A DNA stretch of 64,000 nucleotides from Niabella pedocola (GTDB lineage Bacteria; Bacteroidota; Bacteroidia; Chitinophagales; Chitinophagaceae), in assembly GCF_021044425.1 (NCBI RefSeq), contig NZ_JAJNEC010000007.1:62001-126000 (forward strand), in the 5' to 3' direction. Each line of letters begins with the position of its first letter. Within the stretch, counting starts at the first letter, position 1. Positions 45,181 to 54,082 of the stretch are shown here, piece after piece. Both the position numbers and the translations under genes were made by a program. A model generated the notes under the pieces. It was not told the origin of the DNA and ran no database searches. It saw nothing but the letters and a program-made list of their open reading frames with translations.

Positions 45181-46965
45181 TTACCAGTACATGCTTTGCA
45201 GCAGGTTGGGATCTTTGTCCAGTTCCGGCTGCGGTACGGGCCAGAAATAATCGCGGGGTGCCACGAAAATGCGTTTGTCAGCCACCGCCCGTTTATAAAA
45301 AGCTGCATCCTGCTGGCTGGATCCTGCGCCGATGTTGAGTCCGTACAAATTGCCGTTATTGGTTTGCACCGCAATCTTCCAGCGCCGGCTGTCAAAATAC
45401 CGGTGCCCTTCAAACGCCAGCTCAATCCTCCGCTCCTGCCAGATCTGCTTCCGCATTTCTTCCTTCGATAAGCCCTGGGGCAGATCGGGTATGCCGCCCC
45501 GCTTCCGGATGGCATTTACATAGGTATACACGTCGGATACAGGTCCCTGGCTTTCATTGAGCGCCTCCGCATAATTGAGGTATTGTTCTCCCAACCGGAA
45601 CAGGATAAAGGTTTTCAAATCCCATCCTGTATTGGTTTGAATATTGATGAGCGGGTTGGCAAATTTCCGTAGCACATATCCGGTCTTGGAAAAATCAGTC
45701 GTATTCTTTGAAGCGCCATCTTTACCGCTGAAATACGTCTGGATCGCCGTTCCTTTCCATAAGGCTCCGGAGTAGTGTACACTGGCATAAAAACGGGGTT
45801 CCCGGGCCACGTACATATTGCTTACACCCGCCGGCCAGTATTTATATGCCTTGGCCGCAAAGCCATTTTCGGTATATCCCGTTTCGGTATTGATCACGGG
45901 AGAACCATCGGTATTATACCCGGTGATGACATCGCGTCCCAGGGTATCCCGGTAAGCATCTACCAGCTGCTGGGATACGGACATAATCGAAAACCCGCCG
46001 TAACTTAAAGGACTGGAGCACCGTTCGAGATGCTGATAGGCCTGGTGATTGGAGGCCCAAAGCACTTCCTTATTGTTATTCTGAAGAAACAGGTTGGTAT
46101 AATTTTCCAACGGATCATTACTGGGTGCCGTATACAGCCCATATCCCGCAGCGGTGCAGGCGTCGATGCATTCTTTTGCCGCGTCTGCAGCCCGTTTCCA
46201 TTTTCCGGCATCATATGCCTGCGGAAAGAGCGCACCGCCATCGGTATTGCGGAAATTCCTGAAATCGGGGTTACCGTTAAACAGCGGGCTGGCGGCATAG
46301 AGCAGTACCCTTGCCTTCAGTGCCAGCGCTGCAGCACGGGTAGCACGTCCTAACTGATCGCTGGTACGGGTGATGGGCAACAAGCCTGCTGCGGCTTCAC
46401 ATTCCTTTACGATAAAATCCACGCAGGAATCAACCGGCGACCGTTTGATCAATTTAAAATCATCATCAGGATTCTTCGACTTGTCCATAATGGGCATGGG
46501 ACCATAAAGGCGGAAGATCATAAAATGATCGTACGCTCTTATAAAATGGGCTTCGCCGATCCAGTTATTCTTGTTCTCCTGCGTATACCCCTCCTGCAGT
46601 GGCAACTGGTCAATATTCTCCAGGAAAAGATCCGCTTTGCGGATGGTTTGGTAGGCAAACTGCCAGTTGTCCAAAATGTTCTGGGCATTCCATCCACCCC
46701 GGTTCATATTGTGTATATAACTGCCCGGAAAAGTAATTTCCATTTCATCGGAGCCACCGGTCCAGGGACTACGGGCCCAGGGATCCACGGGATTGATCTC
46801 CCAGGTTTGCCCTGCATACATGGATGTAAGAAAGGCTTGGGTATGCAAACGGCTGGCAAATACATCCTTTAAGGTAAGGTCCTCATCCGGTGTTTTATCC
46901 AGGTACTTTTTGCAGGAAAACAGGCATACTGCTGTAACAACTGCTATGAATAATTTTATTTTCAT
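45181..46965 (-). CDS. SusD/RagB family surface lipoprotein
   Basis: 594 residues. Signal MKIKLFIAVVTAVCLFSC with Cys 18, then KKYLDKTPDEDLTLKDVF. RagB/SusD landmarks: IGEAHFIRAYDHFMIFRLYG, FILFRLGEQYLNYAEALNESQGP, YTYVNAIRKRGGIPDLP, ERRIELAFEGHRYFDSRRWK and FWPVPQPELDKDPNLLQ. Partner of the SusC gene that ends 18 bases upstream. It transfers bound glycan to that porin. Confidence 0.96.
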   Translation of the reverse strand: MKIKLFIAVVTAVCLFSCKKYLDKTPDEDLTLKDVFASRLHTQAFLTSMYAGQTWEINPVDPWARSPWTGGSDEMEITFPGSYIHNMNRGGWNAQNILDNWQFAYQTIRKADLFLENIDQLPLQEGYTQENKNNWIGEAHFIRAYDHFMIFRLYGPMPIMDKSKNPDDDFKLIKRSPVDSCVDFIVKECEAAAGLLPITRTSDQLGRATRAAALALKARVLLYAASPLFNGNPDFRNFRNTDGGALFPQAYDAGKWKRAADAAKECIDACTAAGYGLYTAPSNDPLENYTNLFLQNNNKEVLWASNHQAYQHLERCSSPLSYGGFSIMSVSQQLVDAYRDTLGRDVITGYNTDGSPVINTETGYTENGFAAKAYKYWPAGVSNMYVAREPRFYASVHYSGALWKGTAIQTYFSGKDGASKNTTDFSKTGYVLRKFANPLINIQTNTGWDLKTFILFRLGEQYLNYAEALNESQGPVSDVYTYVNAIRKRGGIPDLPQGLSKEEMRKQIWQERRIELAFEGHRYFDSRRWKIAVQTNNGNLYGLNIGAGSSQQDAAFYKRAVADKRIFVAPRDYFWPVPQPELDKDPNLLQSMYW

Positions 46966-46983
46966 TGCTATAGGTTTAATGCA

Positions 46984-49900
46984 TTAGTTAAAATTGAGCT
47001 GTAGTCCGAAATTCAATGCGCGCTGCAAAGGATACATGCCCAGGTTATCGCCATCCAGTCCCCGGTTGGTACCGTTGTTAGACTCCGGGTCAAGGAATTT
47101 CAGGTGGTCAAATGTGAGCAGGTTCGTACCATTGATAAAGACCCTGAAGGCGCTCAGCTTATACCGCCGGATCATCGCCGTGGGCAGACTATAACCAATC
47201 TCTGCATTTTTTAACCGCAGATAAGAAGCATCCCGCAGGTACTGCGAAGAGTACTGAAAATTGTTCGAATTATTGGCCGGCGTGGCAGCCGGATAACGGG
47301 CATCCGGATGATCCGGCGTCCAGCGGTTGTCGTAATATTCACGCAGGATATTATAACTGCCGGGGCCTCTCAAAAACGGATAGATGGACGGGCCCACGAT
47401 AAAGATACTGGTGCGTGCAGCGCCGGAAAAGAATACACTTATATCAACACCCTTCCAGGCCACCGTTCCGCCAAATCCATACACGATCTCGGGTGTACGG
47501 GGATGGCCTTTCAGGAACATATAATCGTCTGCATTTACCACACCATCGCCATTTACATCTGCGAAGCGGATATCACCTGGGTAAACGGTGCTGGTAAATT
47601 GCTGGAGCGGACTTTGGTCGATCTCCTCCTGGTTGCGGAATAACCCGAGGGCCAACAATCCGTAGGGCGCACCGATCGGATGTCCTTTTCCCGATTGATA
47701 CGGCACGTGTTTTACGGGTTCATCATTTTCGATGATTTCATTATGTGCATAGGTAAAATTGCCCATCAGCGAATAATACACGCCCCCTGCTGTGGGTTTA
47801 TTCTGTAACTTAAGACTGGCATCCAGCCCTTTATTTTCAACCTCTCCCAGGTTTCCGTAAGGAACGATCCAGGGGAAAAAGCCGGATACAAAAGGAATGG
47901 TTTGCCGCTGCATCAGGATGCCGGTCCGCCGTTCGTGAAACGCATCCACCTGCAATTGGATCACATTATTGAGCAGTCCCAGATCCAATCCGATGTTCTT
48001 CTTTAACGAAGATTCCCAGGTTACATCTTCATATCCGATCTGCCCTTCATCATAACCCGGAAACTCCTGCTGGCTGGAACCGAACCAATAGGTGTTGGCA
48101 TTTTTCTTTATCTGGGTCAGGTAAAGAAAGCGGGCCCCACCTATCTGATCATTCCCCACTTTACCAAAGGAGCCACGGATCTTCAGCTGATTGATCACAT
48201 CCAGGTTCCAGAACTTTTCATTGGAAACAATCCAGCCGGCAGCTACCGAAGGGAAGAATCCAAAGCGTTTTCCGGGGGGAAAGTTTTCAGAACCGTTTAC
48301 GCCAAAGTTGAACTCTACCAGGTACCGATTACTATACGCATAAGTAGCGCGTCCGGCATAACCCCGTCTCCGGTATGGCAGCCCGTTAATGGAGTTATCT
48401 GCAACGAGGTTGGTAAACTCGTTCTGGTTAAACAGCAGCAAGCCGTTTACATCATGCTTGCCTCCAAAACTGCGCTGATAATTTATAGAAGTTTCAATAT
48501 AAGAATTGCGGTTATTATTGGCGGTGAATGGTCCATAGCCCAGGGTTCCGCCCTCGCGTACCACGCTGTACCGGTCTTCGCCGCTTACAGGATCCTTTCC
48601 CAGGTATTGCTTGATCTCATAATCCCGGATGCGGTTGATACCGCTGAAATTGTAATAATCGTACGCAAATTTTCCATTAATGGCGAGGCCCTTTGTAATG
48701 AGTTGCGACAGATCCCACTTGGCACCAAAAGTACCCTGCAGGGTATGGCGGGCCTGATCTGAATAGCCCCGTTGTGTTACCAGCGCCCAGGGATTCCTTC
48801 CCAGGTAGGAAGCGCCTCCGGCCACGGAGCCATCCGGGTTGGTAATCGGATACTGGATGGGCGAAATCACGGAAAGCGCGCTGAAGATATCCGGTGCACT
48901 GGAACCCGGGTAATGGCCATTTTGAATGATGGCGCCTAAACCAACGGTAATGCTGAGCGACTTAGAGAGGTTGGCATCGATATTAGACCGGAAGTTATAC
49001 CGCTTCACATTGGCATTGGTGTTGTACTTGTTTAATCCGTCTGTATTATAGATGCCCGATTGCAACAGGAAGCCTACATTGGTATAATAACGTACCATTT
49101 CAGATCCGCCCGAAACACTCAGGTTGTTGATCGTTTGATAGGTATGTTTCTTTAAGATGGTATTGGTCCAGTCTATATTCGGATGAAAATACGGATCACT
49201 ACCGTCCGCATATTTTTGCAGATCCTCTTGGGTGTATTGCGGGGGTAATCCTACATGCTGTAATGCTTCATTTAAGAGCCCTGCATAAGCCGCGCCATCA
49301 ATGTATTCCGGCATGCGAAGCGAGGTTAGCTGGGCACCTTCCGCCCTGAAGGTAATGGCCGGCTTACCAACCTTACCTTTCTTTGTATTGATAAGAATCA
49401 CACCATTGGCCCCACGCACCCCGTAAACGGCCGTGGCCGAAGCATCTTTCAGTATCGTAAAGCTTTCGATCTCCTGGGTAGTAATGTTGTTCATGTCCCG
49501 CTCCACTCCGTCTACAAGGATCAGTGGCGCCTGGTTACCGGCAAAGGTGGCTACCCCGCGAATAAATACCTGGGCCTGATCATAACCGGGCTCTCCACTG
49601 CTCTGACGGGTAATGATGCCCGGCAATTTTCCTCCGATCGCATTGGAAAGCGAAGGCGCCGGTACCTGCTGCAGCTGCGACACAGATAATTCGGAAACGG
49701 CCCCCGTAACCGTCAGCTTCTTTTGCGTACCATACCCGATCACCACCACTTCATTTAATTTTTGCTGGTTTTCATCCGGATAAAGCACCACGGCAATATT
49801 CCGGCGGCTTCCGGGTACGATCCTTTGTTCAAGATAGCCCACAAAGGTCACCAGTACCGTATCTGTTTCACTGCTCATTTCAATCATAAAATTTCCGCTC

Positions 49901-50166
49901 ACATCGGTAAGCGTGCCCCGGGCTCCGGACCGGAGTGCTGTTACCGAAGCACCCGGCACGGGCTTTTTTGCAGGGTCGGTTACCGTACCGCGCAGTACCC
50001 AGCTTTTCTCAGGAAGGGTATCCTGCAGCGCATTAAAAGGATCGTGCAACGGAGCATTGCCGCCCCAGGCCGGCCGGCATACTGCCAGCGTGCAAACGGC
50101 CCATAAAACCACCAGGTAATACCGCCGCGAAAAACGGCGAAGAGGAAGGGTTCGTTTTTGGTTCAT
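46984..50166 (-). CDS. SusC/RagA-type TonB-dependent transporter
   Basis: 1060-residue outer-membrane glycan importer. Signal segment RYYLVVLWAVCTLAVCRPAWG, carboxypeptidase-like domain (LRGTVTDPAKKPVPGASVTAL), TonB box NEVVVIGYGTQKKLTVTGA, plug with LILVDGVERDMNNI and SFTILKDASATAVYGVRGANGVILINTKKG, and barrel ending RALNFGLQLNFN. Its first 60 residues parallel those of the 42,557 SusC. It is first gene of SusC-SusD-DUF1735-GH43; two operators lie 63 and 172 bases upstream. Confidence 0.96.
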   Translation of the reverse strand: MNQKRTLPLRRFSRRYYLVVLWAVCTLAVCRPAWGGNAPLHDPFNALQDTLPEKSWVLRGTVTDPAKKPVPGASVTALRSGARGTLTDVSGNFMIEMSSETDTVLVTFVGYLEQRIVPGSRRNIAVVLYPDENQQKLNEVVVIGYGTQKKLTVTGAVSELSVSQLQQVPAPSLSNAIGGKLPGIITRQSSGEPGYDQAQVFIRGVATFAGNQAPLILVDGVERDMNNITTQEIESFTILKDASATAVYGVRGANGVILINTKKGKVGKPAITFRAEGAQLTSLRMPEYIDGAAYAGLLNEALQHVGLPPQYTQEDLQKYADGSDPYFHPNIDWTNTILKKHTYQTINNLSVSGGSEMVRYYTNVGFLLQSGIYNTDGLNKYNTNANVKRYNFRSNIDANLSKSLSITVGLGAIIQNGHYPGSSAPDIFSALSVISPIQYPITNPDGSVAGGASYLGRNPWALVTQRGYSDQARHTLQGTFGAKWDLSQLITKGLAINGKFAYDYYNFSGINRIRDYEIKQYLGKDPVSGEDRYSVVREGGTLGYGPFTANNNRNSYIETSINYQRSFGGKHDVNGLLLFNQNEFTNLVADNSINGLPYRRRGYAGRATYAYSNRYLVEFNFGVNGSENFPPGKRFGFFPSVAAGWIVSNEKFWNLDVINQLKIRGSFGKVGNDQIGGARFLYLTQIKKNANTYWFGSSQQEFPGYDEGQIGYEDVTWESSLKKNIGLDLGLLNNVIQLQVDAFHERRTGILMQRQTIPFVSGFFPWIVPYGNLGEVENKGLDASLKLQNKPTAGGVYYSLMGNFTYAHNEIIENDEPVKHVPYQSGKGHPIGAPYGLLALGLFRNQEEIDQSPLQQFTSTVYPGDIRFADVNGDGVVNADDYMFLKGHPRTPEIVYGFGGTVAWKGVDISVFFSGAARTSIFIVGPSIYPFLRGPGSYNILREYYDNRWTPDHPDARYPAATPANNSNNFQYSSQYLRDASYLRLKNAEIGYSLPTAMIRRYKLSAFRVFINGTNLLTFDHLKFLDPESNNGTNRGLDGDNLGMYPLQRALNFGLQLNFN

Positions 50167-50228
50167 AAACTATAGATTATTAAAAATTACAGGAAGTCCT
50201 GCTGATAAATACGCGACTCATAAAAAGC

Positions 50229-50240
50229 TTAATCGTTTAA
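50229..50240. promoter_or_regulatory. LacI-type operator, proximal site of SusC (50,166)
   Basis: TTAATCGTTTAA within CATAAAAAGCTTAATCGTTT, the same extended sequence as the proximal site of the other SusC gene. A weak -7-like TATTTATC lies 18 bases downstream on the minus strand, the same spacing as at the other promoter. Confidence 0.74.
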
Positions 50241-50337
50241 ATAAAGGCATTTAAAAATATCCGTTATAAGCAATCAGCCACCCCCTTCTTAAATGCCTGT
50301 TTTTCTCCTCCGGACCCTGCCGGATTTTCATCAAAGC

Positions 50338-50349
50338 TTAATCGTTTAA
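50338..50349. promoter_or_regulatory. LacI-type operator, distal site of SusC (50,166)
   Basis: TTAATCGTTTAA within AAAGCTTAATCGTTTAAG, with centres 109 bases from the proximal site. No gene is present in the 387-base gap 50,167-50,553 apart from these sites and the FucP terminator. Confidence 0.73.
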
Positions 50350-50499
50350 GTAAAAATAGGTTTTTTTTATATTCCTGCAAAAAATCGGCGGCTGATTTCA
50401 AAAATCATGTACCTCCCATTTTTAATCCACCCGGGAATCCACCTACTGATACATCGTAATCATTTTCCTGCTGCGACTTTATTGCTGCTCCGTTGATAC

Positions 50500-50528
50500 A
50501 AAAAAGGCGCGGGATGATTACCCGCGCC
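50500..50528 (-). terminator. Rho-independent terminator after fucP
   Basis: GGCGCGGG / CCCGCGCC, perfect 8-bp GC stem with a 7-base loop, followed on the minus strand by TTTTTTG. It lies 25 bases past the FucP stop and ends the GH172-DUF6786-FucI-FucP unit. Confidence 0.88.
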
Positions 50529-50553
50529 TTCTATGATGTTTAATGGATGTTGA

Positions 50554-51846
50554 CTATGCTTTTTTCATTTTATAGCCGTTGGTTGCGTAGTACAGGATGA
50601 ACAGGAATAAGGGAATCGGCACCAAAAATCCTTTTGCCATTCCATACGTATCGGAAATAGCACCCATGATGGGCGGAAATACGGCACCACCTGCTACCGA
50701 CATTACCAGGTATGCGGCCGCCTGTTTGGTACTGGTGCCCATGCCTTTGATGGCAAGTGCAAAGATGGTAGGAAACATAATGGACATAAAGAAGAATACG
50801 CCATATAACGCAATAAGCGAAGGCCATCCTTTTTCTGCTGAAACCACGGGTAGCAGCACACATACGGCAAGGGCGTACAATGCCAGCAGCCTGGTTGGTT
50901 TAAAATACTTCATCAATATACTGCCGGTGATCCTTCCCAGCATAAACAATGCAAAACCGATCGATAAAAAATAAGGTCCGTATTTTGTATCCCACCGGGG
51001 CGACATATCATGATCGGTTACAAAATTGATCAGGTAACTAAATACACCTGTTTGTGCCGCCACATAACAGGCCTGCGCCGCTACCCCTAACGCAAAATGC
51101 CGCTTGCTCCATACGGATTTAGTTGCAGTCATCTCACCACCGTTAACCGGCAAAATTTCCGGATCATCGCCGGGTGTCGCAGATGCCCCATGACCGTGCG
51201 CAGCGTTCTCATCTTCCTCGGTTATTTCAGGTAATTTCAGGCGCATAAAAATAAACGCTACCGCCAGCACCGCCAAACCGATAATAGCAAAGGGCAATAC
51301 AATCGAAATCATTTTTTCACCTTCTACATGACTTTGATTCCCGTATACATACAGGGCGATCAATGGTCCCACCACCCAGGCCAGGCCGTTGAACGACTGG
51401 GAAAAATTGATCCGCCGCTCTGCGGTTTCCGCTGGTCCCAGCTTGGTGGTATATGGGTTGGCAGCAGTTTCGAGTGTGGTCAAACCAGCACCAATAACCA
51501 GTAAACAGCATAAAAAGCATACAAAGGACTCCAGGGGAGCCGTAGCAGCCGCCAGCAAGGCGCCGCCGGAGAAAAGCAATAATCCAAATATCACCCCCTT
51601 CTTATAGCCATACTTTTTCATAAAAATTGCGGCGGGCATAGCCATACAAAAATAGGCACCGTATAAGGAGAACTGGATAAAGCTGGATTGCCACTTTTTC
51701 AGGTGCAACATTTCCTGAAAGTTCTTGTCCAATGTGTCCAGCATTCCGTGTGCTACCCCCCAAAGAAAAAACAATGCACTGATCGCTGCAAATGGCGCCG
51801 CATAGTTCACACCGTCCCGGATAAAAAGTGATTTCTTTTTGCTCAT
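50554..51846 (-). CDS. fucP: FucP-type sugar:H+ symporter (L-fucose/D-arabinose permease family)
   Basis: 430-residue major-facilitator protein of the inner membrane with 12 predicted helices. Residues equivalent to the transport-critical acids of E. coli FucP are kept: Asp37 in GVAHGMLDTLDKNFQ (Asp46 there) and Glu126 in GLTTLETAANPY (Glu135 there). E. coli FucP carries L-fucose, L-galactose and D-arabinose. With FucI upstream and D-arabinan-type hydrolases around, D-arabinose is the favoured cargo. ATG 51,846 overlaps the stop of a possible 61-residue frame by ATGA. A clear terminator follows. Confidence 0.9.
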   Translation of the reverse strand: MSKKKSLFIRDGVNYAAPFAAISALFFLWGVAHGMLDTLDKNFQEMLHLKKWQSSFIQFSLYGAYFCMAMPAAIFMKKYGYKKGVIFGLLLFSGGALLAAATAPLESFVCFLCCLLVIGAGLTTLETAANPYTTKLGPAETAERRINFSQSFNGLAWVVGPLIALYVYGNQSHVEGEKMISIVLPFAIIGLAVLAVAFIFMRLKLPEITEEDENAAHGHGASATPGDDPEILPVNGGEMTATKSVWSKRHFALGVAAQACYVAAQTGVFSYLINFVTDHDMSPRWDTKYGPYFLSIGFALFMLGRITGSILMKYFKPTRLLALYALAVCVLLPVVSAEKGWPSLIALYGVFFFMSIMFPTIFALAIKGMGTSTKQAAAYLVMSVAGGAVFPPIMGAISDTYGMAKGFLVPIPLFLFILYYATNGYKMKKA

Positions 51847-52028
51847 GTCAATTTTATAAGTTGGATAAATGGATGCATCGAAGCGTGTTCATCGTACAAT
51901 CCGTACCAATGAATAGCAGCCCCTGCAAACCAAACCGGATCGCAACCGGCCTGCGCAGAAAGATGGTCTTGCTTTTTTTCATCGACATCGCGGATCGTTT
52001 TTAGCTTTAATAAGACGGTAAAATACAT
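51843..52028 (-). CDS. Possible 61-residue protein coupled to fucP
   Basis: Short frame MYFTVLLKLKTIRDVDEKKQ... ending HPFIQLIKLT, its TGA overlapping the fucP ATG (ATGA), which is typical of translational coupling. It lies in an otherwise empty 355-base gap between fucI and fucP. No family recognised; a degraded mutarotase-like gene is conceivable from its location and size, but I see no diagnostic motif. It may be non-coding. Confidence 0.3.
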   Translation of the reverse strand: MYFTVLLKLKTIRDVDEKKQDHLSAQAGCDPVWFAGAAIHWYGLYDEHASMHPFIQLIKLT

Positions 52029-52084
52029 CTTTTTACAGAATCCCGTTCGCCCTTGTTAAGATAAGCTATAAAAATGTGAATTTT

Positions 52085-52200
52085 GTTTATAGCGGTTCTG
52101 TTGTCAGCCGTCAGCTATTGGCTGTCAGCTATTAGTCATCAGCTACCAGTAATGCACTTCACTATTCTCGGTTCACGATTCATGATCAACCGGCAGCCTC
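52085..52200. repeat. Dispersed intergenic repeat copy
   Basis: GTCAGCCGTCAGCTATTGG followed by CTGTCAGCTATTAGTCATC: two tandem copies of the CAGCTATTAG-type word also seen at about 9,780 and 20,570. Lies between fucI and fucP and may affect expression of the downstream gene. Confidence 0.5.
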
Positions 52201-52201
52201 T

Positions 52202-53989
52202 TTACCGGTACAAGGGACCATATACCGAGCAGGCCCTATAGTCTGAGCCTTCGGTATCCATACCAAAGGCACCCCAGGCCGAGGGCCGGAATATTTTTTC
52301 TGCGGCCACATTGTGCATGGCCACCGGTATGCGCAGCATCGCAGCAAGCGTGATCAGCTGGTCGCCGATATGGCCATAGCTGATGGCTCCGTGGTTGGCC
52401 CCCCAGTTAGCCATTACTGCATATACATCTTTAAAGGGGCCCGTTCCTGTGAGGTTGGGTACAAACCAGGTCGTAGGCCAGATCCGGTCGGTACGCTCAT
52501 TTAAAATAGCATGTACCTTACCGGGCAGGTCGATGGTATATCCTTCTGCAATCTGCAACACCGGCCCCTGCCCTTTTACCAGGTTTAACCGGCACATGGT
52601 CACCGGCATTTCGCCCTTTGTAAGAAAGGTGGAGGAATAGCCACCGCCCCGCATATAATCGCGGTTGGAAGGACTCCATGTGGTTGCCGCCAGGCAAGCC
52701 TCAGCCTCCGCCGGCCGGATCTCCCAAAAGGGTTTCATTGCCGGCTTCCCGTTCCGGGACTGCTGCCCCGTTCCGTCTAATGTAGCGGAACCGGAATTGA
52801 TCAGGTGGATAAACCCATCCTGTGCACGTCCTTCCGGCTTCCACCCGGATACCCGTTCTGTTGCTTCCGGGCTCCAGTAGGTACGCACATCGGCAAAAAT
52901 CTGCGCGGTATTGGTGAGCAGGTAATTGAACAGCATGGACACACCATTGTAGCAATCGTTTTCTGTAGCTACCATATACGGACTCCGGATGCCATTCCAG
53001 TCAAACGAAGAATTGAGCATTGCTTCCGAAAAATCGCCGTCGGGCAGGAAATCGGTCCATTGCCGCTGCCCCTGAAAACCCGATACCAGGGCATGGTGGC
53101 CCTGTGCTTCTTCTGCAAATCCCATTTCCTTCAGGCGGGGATTACCGATCATAAGATCGCGGATGATCATCGTCATCTTTACCACAAACTCCCAGTCTTT
53201 ATCCTTTTCCTTTCTTGATTTTATCTTCTCCTTACGGTTATAATCCTTTCCCTCTTTACAATACTTCTTTACCCATGCCATGGCTTTTTTAAACTCTGCC
53301 GGATCAAAGATATTGAGCTGGATTCGTCTCAGGATCTCTGATGAATCTACATATTCATTGCGCATGCCCAGGTATTCCTGGAAAAACGCCGGGTCTACGA
53401 TGGAACCGGCAATGCCCATCGATACCGAACCCACGGCCAGGTATGCCTGTCCTTTCATCAGGGCCACGGCCATACCAGCTCTTGCAAAGCCAAGCAGCTT
53501 TTCTTCCACATCTGCGGGAATGGAGGTATCGCCCATATCCTGCACATCGCGGCCATAGATCCCAAAACAAGGCAGACCTTTTTGGTTGTGTGCGGCCAGT
53601 GTTGCCGCCAGGTATACGGCACCCGGCCGTTCCGTTCCGTTAAATCCCCAGATGGCCTTGGGTATTGCCGGATTCATGTCCATGGTTTCGGAACCATAGC
53701 ACCAGCAGGGGGTTACCGATAAAGACACGCCCACATTGCTGGCCGCAAATTTTACAGCACAGGCTGCGGCTTCCGCCACGCCACCAATACAGGTGTCGGC
53801 AATGACACATTCCACCGGCGTTCCGTCGGGATACCGGAGATGCCGGGCATATAATGCTGCGACGGCTTTGGCCATTCCCATAGTTGTTGCTTCCAAAGAT
53901 TCCCGGATACCTCCCAAACGCCCGTCGATAATGGGCCGGATGCCTATTTTAGGATATGAATGCTTGCTTGTTCTTTGTTTTACTTTCAT
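52202..53989 (-). CDS. fucI: L-fucose / D-arabinose isomerase
   Basis: 595-residue cytosolic aldose-ketose isomerase, strongly similar throughout to E. coli FucI (SYPKIGIRPIIDGRLGGIRESLE; ECVIADTCIGGVAEAAAC; TPCWCYGSETMDMNP; GIYGRDVQDMGDTSIPADVEEKLL). The manganese ligands of FucI are conserved: Glu in MVATENDCYNG, Asp in IFADVRTYWSPEA and His in IPVAMHNVAAEK. The enzyme converts L-fucose to L-fuculose and equally D-arabinose to D-ribulose. No alpha-L-fucosidase gene is in the window while D-arabinan-type hydrolases are, so D-arabinose is the likelier substrate. No ribulokinase or aldolase is present here. Confidence 0.96.
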   Translation of the reverse strand: MKVKQRTSKHSYPKIGIRPIIDGRLGGIRESLEATTMGMAKAVAALYARHLRYPDGTPVECVIADTCIGGVAEAAACAVKFAASNVGVSLSVTPCWCYGSETMDMNPAIPKAIWGFNGTERPGAVYLAATLAAHNQKGLPCFGIYGRDVQDMGDTSIPADVEEKLLGFARAGMAVALMKGQAYLAVGSVSMGIAGSIVDPAFFQEYLGMRNEYVDSSEILRRIQLNIFDPAEFKKAMAWVKKYCKEGKDYNRKEKIKSRKEKDKDWEFVVKMTMIIRDLMIGNPRLKEMGFAEEAQGHHALVSGFQGQRQWTDFLPDGDFSEAMLNSSFDWNGIRSPYMVATENDCYNGVSMLFNYLLTNTAQIFADVRTYWSPEATERVSGWKPEGRAQDGFIHLINSGSATLDGTGQQSRNGKPAMKPFWEIRPAEAEACLAATTWSPSNRDYMRGGGYSSTFLTKGEMPVTMCRLNLVKGQGPVLQIAEGYTIDLPGKVHAILNERTDRIWPTTWFVPNLTGTGPFKDVYAVMANWGANHGAISYGHIGDQLITLAAMLRIPVAMHNVAAEKIFRPSAWGAFGMDTEGSDYRACSVYGPLYR

Positions 53990-54082
53990 TGTTTCGTTGT
54001 TGCTGGATACTGATTATTGATAGCTTGTTCCCTGGTACCGGAGTCTTGCTGCACGCCCCCGGTGTGCGTTCCCGGCTCACTG

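Noticed and set aside
50554..53989. Reading the locus as an L-fucose (fucoidan or host glycan) utilisation system
   Set aside because: No fucosidase, sulfatase, fuculokinase or fuculose aldolase gene is present, while the hydrolase set fits D-arabinan. Kept only as an alternative.
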